A stretch of 64,000 bases of DNA from RGIG426 sp045598965 (lineage in GTDB: Bacteria > Bacillota > Clostridia > Oscillospirales > Acutalibacteraceae): the NCBI GenBank assembly GCA_045598965.1, contig JAZRVH010000027.1:6361-70360 (forward strand), in the 5' to 3' direction. How positions within the stretch are numbered: position 1 is the first letter of the stretch; each line of letters starts with the position of its first letter. Below the pieces are notes generated by a model that was given only the letters and a program-made list of their open reading frames with translations, had not been told where the DNA came from and did not search any database. The position numbers and the translations under genes are program-made. Below are positions 61,249 through 64,000 of this stretch, one piece after another.

Positions 61249-62409
61249 ATGGCTGCGAAAAAAGGGACGGATAAACCCGCCGGAATGGAAAAGAACGAGA
61301 ATAAACAGAAAGCTTTGGAAATGGCACTGGCTCAAATTGAAAAAAGCTATGGTAAAGGGGCGGTTATGCGTCTCGGCCAGAATATGAATATGCAAGTGGA
61401 TGCGATTCCCACCGGCTCGGTGACGTTGGACAGAGCGTTGGGGATTGGCGGCTTGCCCCGTGGCAGAATTGTGGAGATTTACGGACCGGAGGCATCCGGT
61501 AAAACCACGTTGGCACTTCACGCCGTGGCGGAGGCACAGAAAATGGGCGGCGAGGCCGCTTACGTGGATGTGGAGCACGCCTTGGATCCCGTATATGCGA
61601 AAGCTCTTGGCGTCAATGTGGATGAGCTCCTTGTGTCTCAGCCGGATACCGGCGAACAGGCGTTGGAAATTGCCGAGGCTCTTATTCGCTCGGGTGCTGT
61701 GGACGTTCTTGTTATTGACTCGGTGGCGGCGTTGGTGCCACGTGCCGAAATCGAGGGCGAAATGGGCGACGCTCACGTGGGCTTGCAGGCACGTCTTATG
61801 TCGCAGGCTATGCGTAAACTTGCGGGCGTGGTGTCGAAATCCAACTGCCTTGCCATCTTTATTAACCAACTGCGTATGAAAGTGGGCGTGGTGTACGGCA
61901 ACCCCGAGGTCACTGCCGGCGGCAATGCCTTGAAATACTATGCGTCGGTGCGTTTGGACGTGCGTCGCACGGAAACGCTGAAAGCGGGCGGCTCGCCGAT
62001 TGGTTCCCATACCCGTGTGCGTGTGGTGAAAAACAAAGTCGCCCCTCCGTTCAAAGAGGCAGAATTTGACATCATGTACGGCGAGGGCATCTCTCATTTG
62101 AGCGAGGTGTTGGAGCTGGCGGTGGAAGCGGATATCATCCAAAAATCCGGTGCTTGGTTCTCTTACAAAGAGGAACGCATCGGACAAGGACGTGACAATG
62201 CGAAGGAATATTTGAAAAACAATCCTGCGGTTGCCGAGGAAATTGAGGCGGCTGTGCGGGCGTGGATGATGAAAGCCAAAGAGGAGGAAGACCCGTTTAC
62301 GGCGGTGCCTGCTCCGGCTCCCGTCCCGATGGAAATTCCGTTGGCGGATGCTCCCCGTGTTACGGCGGCCCAGGCAAAAGCCAAAATCGACATTGTGGTT
62401 GAGGACTAA
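61249..62409 (+). CDS. recA: Recombinase RecA
   Basis: 386 residues. Walker A is GPEASGKTTLALHA, and the region LIRSGAVDVLVIDSVAAL holds Walker B. The L2/hallmark stretch ALKYYASVRLDVRR is intact. A long acidic/proline C-terminal tail follows (PAPAPVPMEIPLADAP). It promotes strand exchange and LexA self-cleavage. It is coupled to recX three bases downstream. Confidence 0.98.
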   Translation: MAAKKGTDKPAGMEKNENKQKALEMALAQIEKSYGKGAVMRLGQNMNMQVDAIPTGSVTLDRALGIGGLPRGRIVEIYGPEASGKTTLALHAVAEAQKMGGEAAYVDVEHALDPVYAKALGVNVDELLVSQPDTGEQALEIAEALIRSGAVDVLVIDSVAALVPRAEIEGEMGDAHVGLQARLMSQAMRKLAGVVSKSNCLAIFINQLRMKVGVVYGNPEVTAGGNALKYYASVRLDVRRTETLKAGGSPIGSHTRVRVVKNKVAPPFKEAEFDIMYGEGISHLSEVLELAVEADIIQKSGAWFSYKEERIGQGRDNAKEYLKNNPAVAEEIEAAVRAWMMKAKEEEDPFTAVPAPAPVPMEIPLADAPRVTAAQAKAKIDIVVED

Positions 62410-62412
62410 ATA

Positions 62413-63039
62413 ATGGAATATACGGTTACGGTTACAGACGTCGCTGTGCGGCGGCGTCAACTGGTGCTCCTGACCCTTTCGGACGGACGGGAGTTGGAGG
62501 TTGATCGCCGCACATGGGAACAATCGCCGTATCGGGCAAACAGTGTGCTGACAGAGGAAAATCTGTCGGCACTTTTGTCGTTGTCGGCACAAAACCGTGC
62601 ACGGGAGCGTGCTTTGTTTTTGCTGTCTCGTCGGGATTATACCAAGCGGGAGCTTTCGGAAAAGCTGCGAAAAGCCGCCGACCGAGATACAGCTGATACG
62701 ATGGCACAGCGAATGGAAGAGCTGGGGCTTGTGGACGACGAAAAACTGGCAGAGCGTTATGCACGGGAATATTGCTTTGTACGTCACTACCCAAAACGCC
62801 GTGCAGAGCAAAAACTTCGGGAAAAGGGTGTGAACCGAGAAATAGCGGCGGCTGCCGTGGAAAAAATCGGTGCAGATGATTTGCAGGCGGCTCTTGCTTT
62901 TTTAGACAAAAAATGTTATACTCAAAAGGATGAACTTCACCGCCGCAAAATTGCGGATGCGCTCGCCCGCTACGGGTTTGATTACGACACGGTGCGCACC
63001 GCTTTGCGGCAAACGGAACAAGAGGAGGAGTCGTGTTGA
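62413..63039 (+). CDS. recX: RecA regulator RecX
   Basis: 208 residues of the RecX family. The repeated three-helix motifs are visible (LLSRRDYTKRELSEKLRKA, then GLVDDEKLAERYAREYCF and PKRRAEQKLREKGV). It caps and modulates RecA filaments. Placement directly after recA supports it. The stop overlaps the rimO start. Confidence 0.93.
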   Translation: MEYTVTVTDVAVRRRQLVLLTLSDGRELEVDRRTWEQSPYRANSVLTEENLSALLSLSAQNRARERALFLLSRRDYTKRELSEKLRKAADRDTADTMAQRMEELGLVDDEKLAERYAREYCFVRHYPKRRAEQKLREKGVNREIAAAAVEKIGADDLQAALAFLDKKCYTQKDELHRRKIADALARYGFDYDTVRTALRQTEQEEESC

Positions 63040-64000
63040 ACTTTTCCGTTGGAATGGTGTCGCTCGGGTGTCCGAAAAACCAGATGGATGCCGAACTGAT
63101 GCTCGGAAAATTGCGGGATGCCGGCATTCCGATTAAAGCGGATGCCGCGCTTGCCGACGTTGTGATTGTGAACACCTGCGGTTTTATTGAGGCCGCGAAA
63201 CAGGAAGCGATTGAAACCATTTTGGAGTTTGCGACCCTCAAACAAGAGGGACGCATCAAACGCCTGATCGGTACCGGCTGTATGGCGCAGCGCTACCGGC
63301 AGGAAGTGGCGGACGAGTTGCCCGAATGCGACGCGGTTTTGGGGCTCGGCGCCAACGTGGATATTGTGGACGTAGTGAACCGCGTGATGGCGGGGGAGCA
63401 CGTGTGCGAATTTCCGTCCCGCAAGTGCTGGTCGCTTGACGGCAAACGGGTGCAGACGACCCCGCAGTTTTTCGCCTTTATGCGTATCGGCGACGGGTGC
63501 AACAACTGCTGCACCTACTGTGCCATTCCGCACATCCGCGGCGGGCTCAAAAGCCGCAAACTCGAAACGCTGGTGGACGAGGCGAAATGGCTCGTTGAGG
63601 GCGGCGTGAAAGAAATCACCCTCGTCGCGCAGGATACCACGCAGTACGGCGTGGATCTCTACGGCAAGCCGATGCTGACGGAACTGCTTCGTGAACTTTG
63701 CAAAATCGACGGACTCAAATGGATTCGGATGCTCTACTGCTATCCCGAATATATTACGGACGATCTGCTCGACGTGGTCGCCGCCGAAGACAAAATCGTG
63801 AAATATTTTGATATTCCGATTCAGCATGCTTCCGGCGCGGTGCTTAAACGGATGAACCGCACGGGTGACCGCGCGTGGCTGACAAATTTGATGACCCATA
63901 TCCGCGAAAAAGTGCCGGGCGTTACCCTGCGCACCACCGTGATGACCGGCTTCCCTGGCGAGACGGAGGCGGATTTTGAGGAACTGTGCGAATTTGTGAA
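63033..64000 (+). CDS. rimO: Ribosomal protein uS12 methylthiotransferase RimO, 3' end outside window
   Basis: About 322 residues are visible; the protein runs off the right edge. The N-terminal UPF0004/MTTase domain has cysteines in VSLGCPKNQMDAE, VNTCGFIEAAKQEAIE and GTGCMAQRY. The radical-SAM cluster motif is CNNCCTYCAIP, and IQHASGAVLKRMNR fits RimO rather than MiaB. It adds a methylthio group to Asp of S12. The start is GTG 63033 or TTG 63036 after AGGAGGAG. From about 63,146 the gene is rich in CGCG and GCGC, unlike everything upstream. Confidence 0.93.
   Translation, partial: MLNFSVGMVSLGCPKNQMDAELMLGKLRDAGIPIKADAALADVVIVNTCGFIEAAKQEAIETILEFATLKQEGRIKRLIGTGCMAQRYRQEVADELPECDAVLGLGANVDIVDVVNRVMAGEHVCEFPSRKCWSLDGKRVQTTPQFFAFMRIGDGCNNCCTYCAIPHIRGGLKSRKLETLVDEAKWLVEGGVKEITLVAQDTTQYGVDLYGKPMLTELLRELCKIDGLKWIRMLYCYPEYITDDLLDVVAAEDKIVKYFDIPIQHASGAVLKRMNRTGDRAWLTNLMTHIREKVPGVTLRTTVMTGFPGETEADFEELCEFV

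Overview
The window reads as a chromosomal piece of a Gram-positive, probably spore-forming anaerobe of the class Clostridia (an Oscillospirales/Ruminococcaceae-like gut bacterium is my inference). Evidence: strong AGGAGG-type ribosome binding sites, TTGACA/TATAAT promoters, a T-box leader, a CIRCE element at groESL, a Gram-positive LexA box at recA, TTCGACA-type Spo0A boxes, a tRNA with an encoded CCA end, a SipW-type signal peptidase and a type I dockerin. Base composition is near 50% GC. On reading both strands I saw no CGCG tetranucleotide until about 63,146; several then follow within 0.9 kb.

Region by region. 1-9,533: a surface or matrix module with a TasA/camelysin-like protein (cut by the left edge) and a SipW-type signal peptidase on the plus strand, facing a minus-strand operon of two small SipW-cognate-like proteins around a 2,290-residue secreted protein full of His/Cys repeats. 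9,760-10,561: an apparently self-regulated MerR/TipAS regulator. 10,696-16,154: a minus-strand operon with a flavodoxin-fold oxidoreductase, a membrane sensor/PP2C phosphatase/HATPase fusion, an HD hydrolase, a STAS-kinase fusion and a free STAS protein; it looks like a self-contained partner-switching circuit. 16,261-17,889: an odd GreA-tail-like protein with seven exact 14-residue repeats.

18,136-41,711 is the centrepiece: a type IV pilus locus transcribed from one strong promoter. Its first gene encodes a 4,423-residue protein with a canonical prepilin N-terminus followed by a very large adhesin-like body. It is followed by a PilX-like protein, two minor pilins, PilB, PilT, PilC, PilD, PilM and PilN/PilO-like proteins. 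No ordinary-length stand-alone major pilin is evident. The locus supplies extension and retraction motors, platform, peptidase and alignment complex, so the giant pilin could be displayed and pulled back by a dedicated machine.

41,740-52,815 is mostly housekeeping: gpsA-plsY, a DUF1846 protein, groES-groEL, a zinc-finger membrane protein with galU, murD with a GNAT protein and an Alum_res-type PLP enzyme. 52,833-53,850 holds Spo0A-like boxes and two small genes of possible phage ancestry. Then come T-box-controlled stand-alone trpB, an FtsX-like permease with its adaptor, lgt, and tRNA-Gly next to a duplicated terminator/tRNA end. 58,774-61,095 encodes a secreted CHAP-dockerin protein behind a structured leader RNA that ends in a terminator hairpin. 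61,160-64,000 is LexA-controlled recA, recX and the start of rimO, where the CGCG signature changes abruptly.
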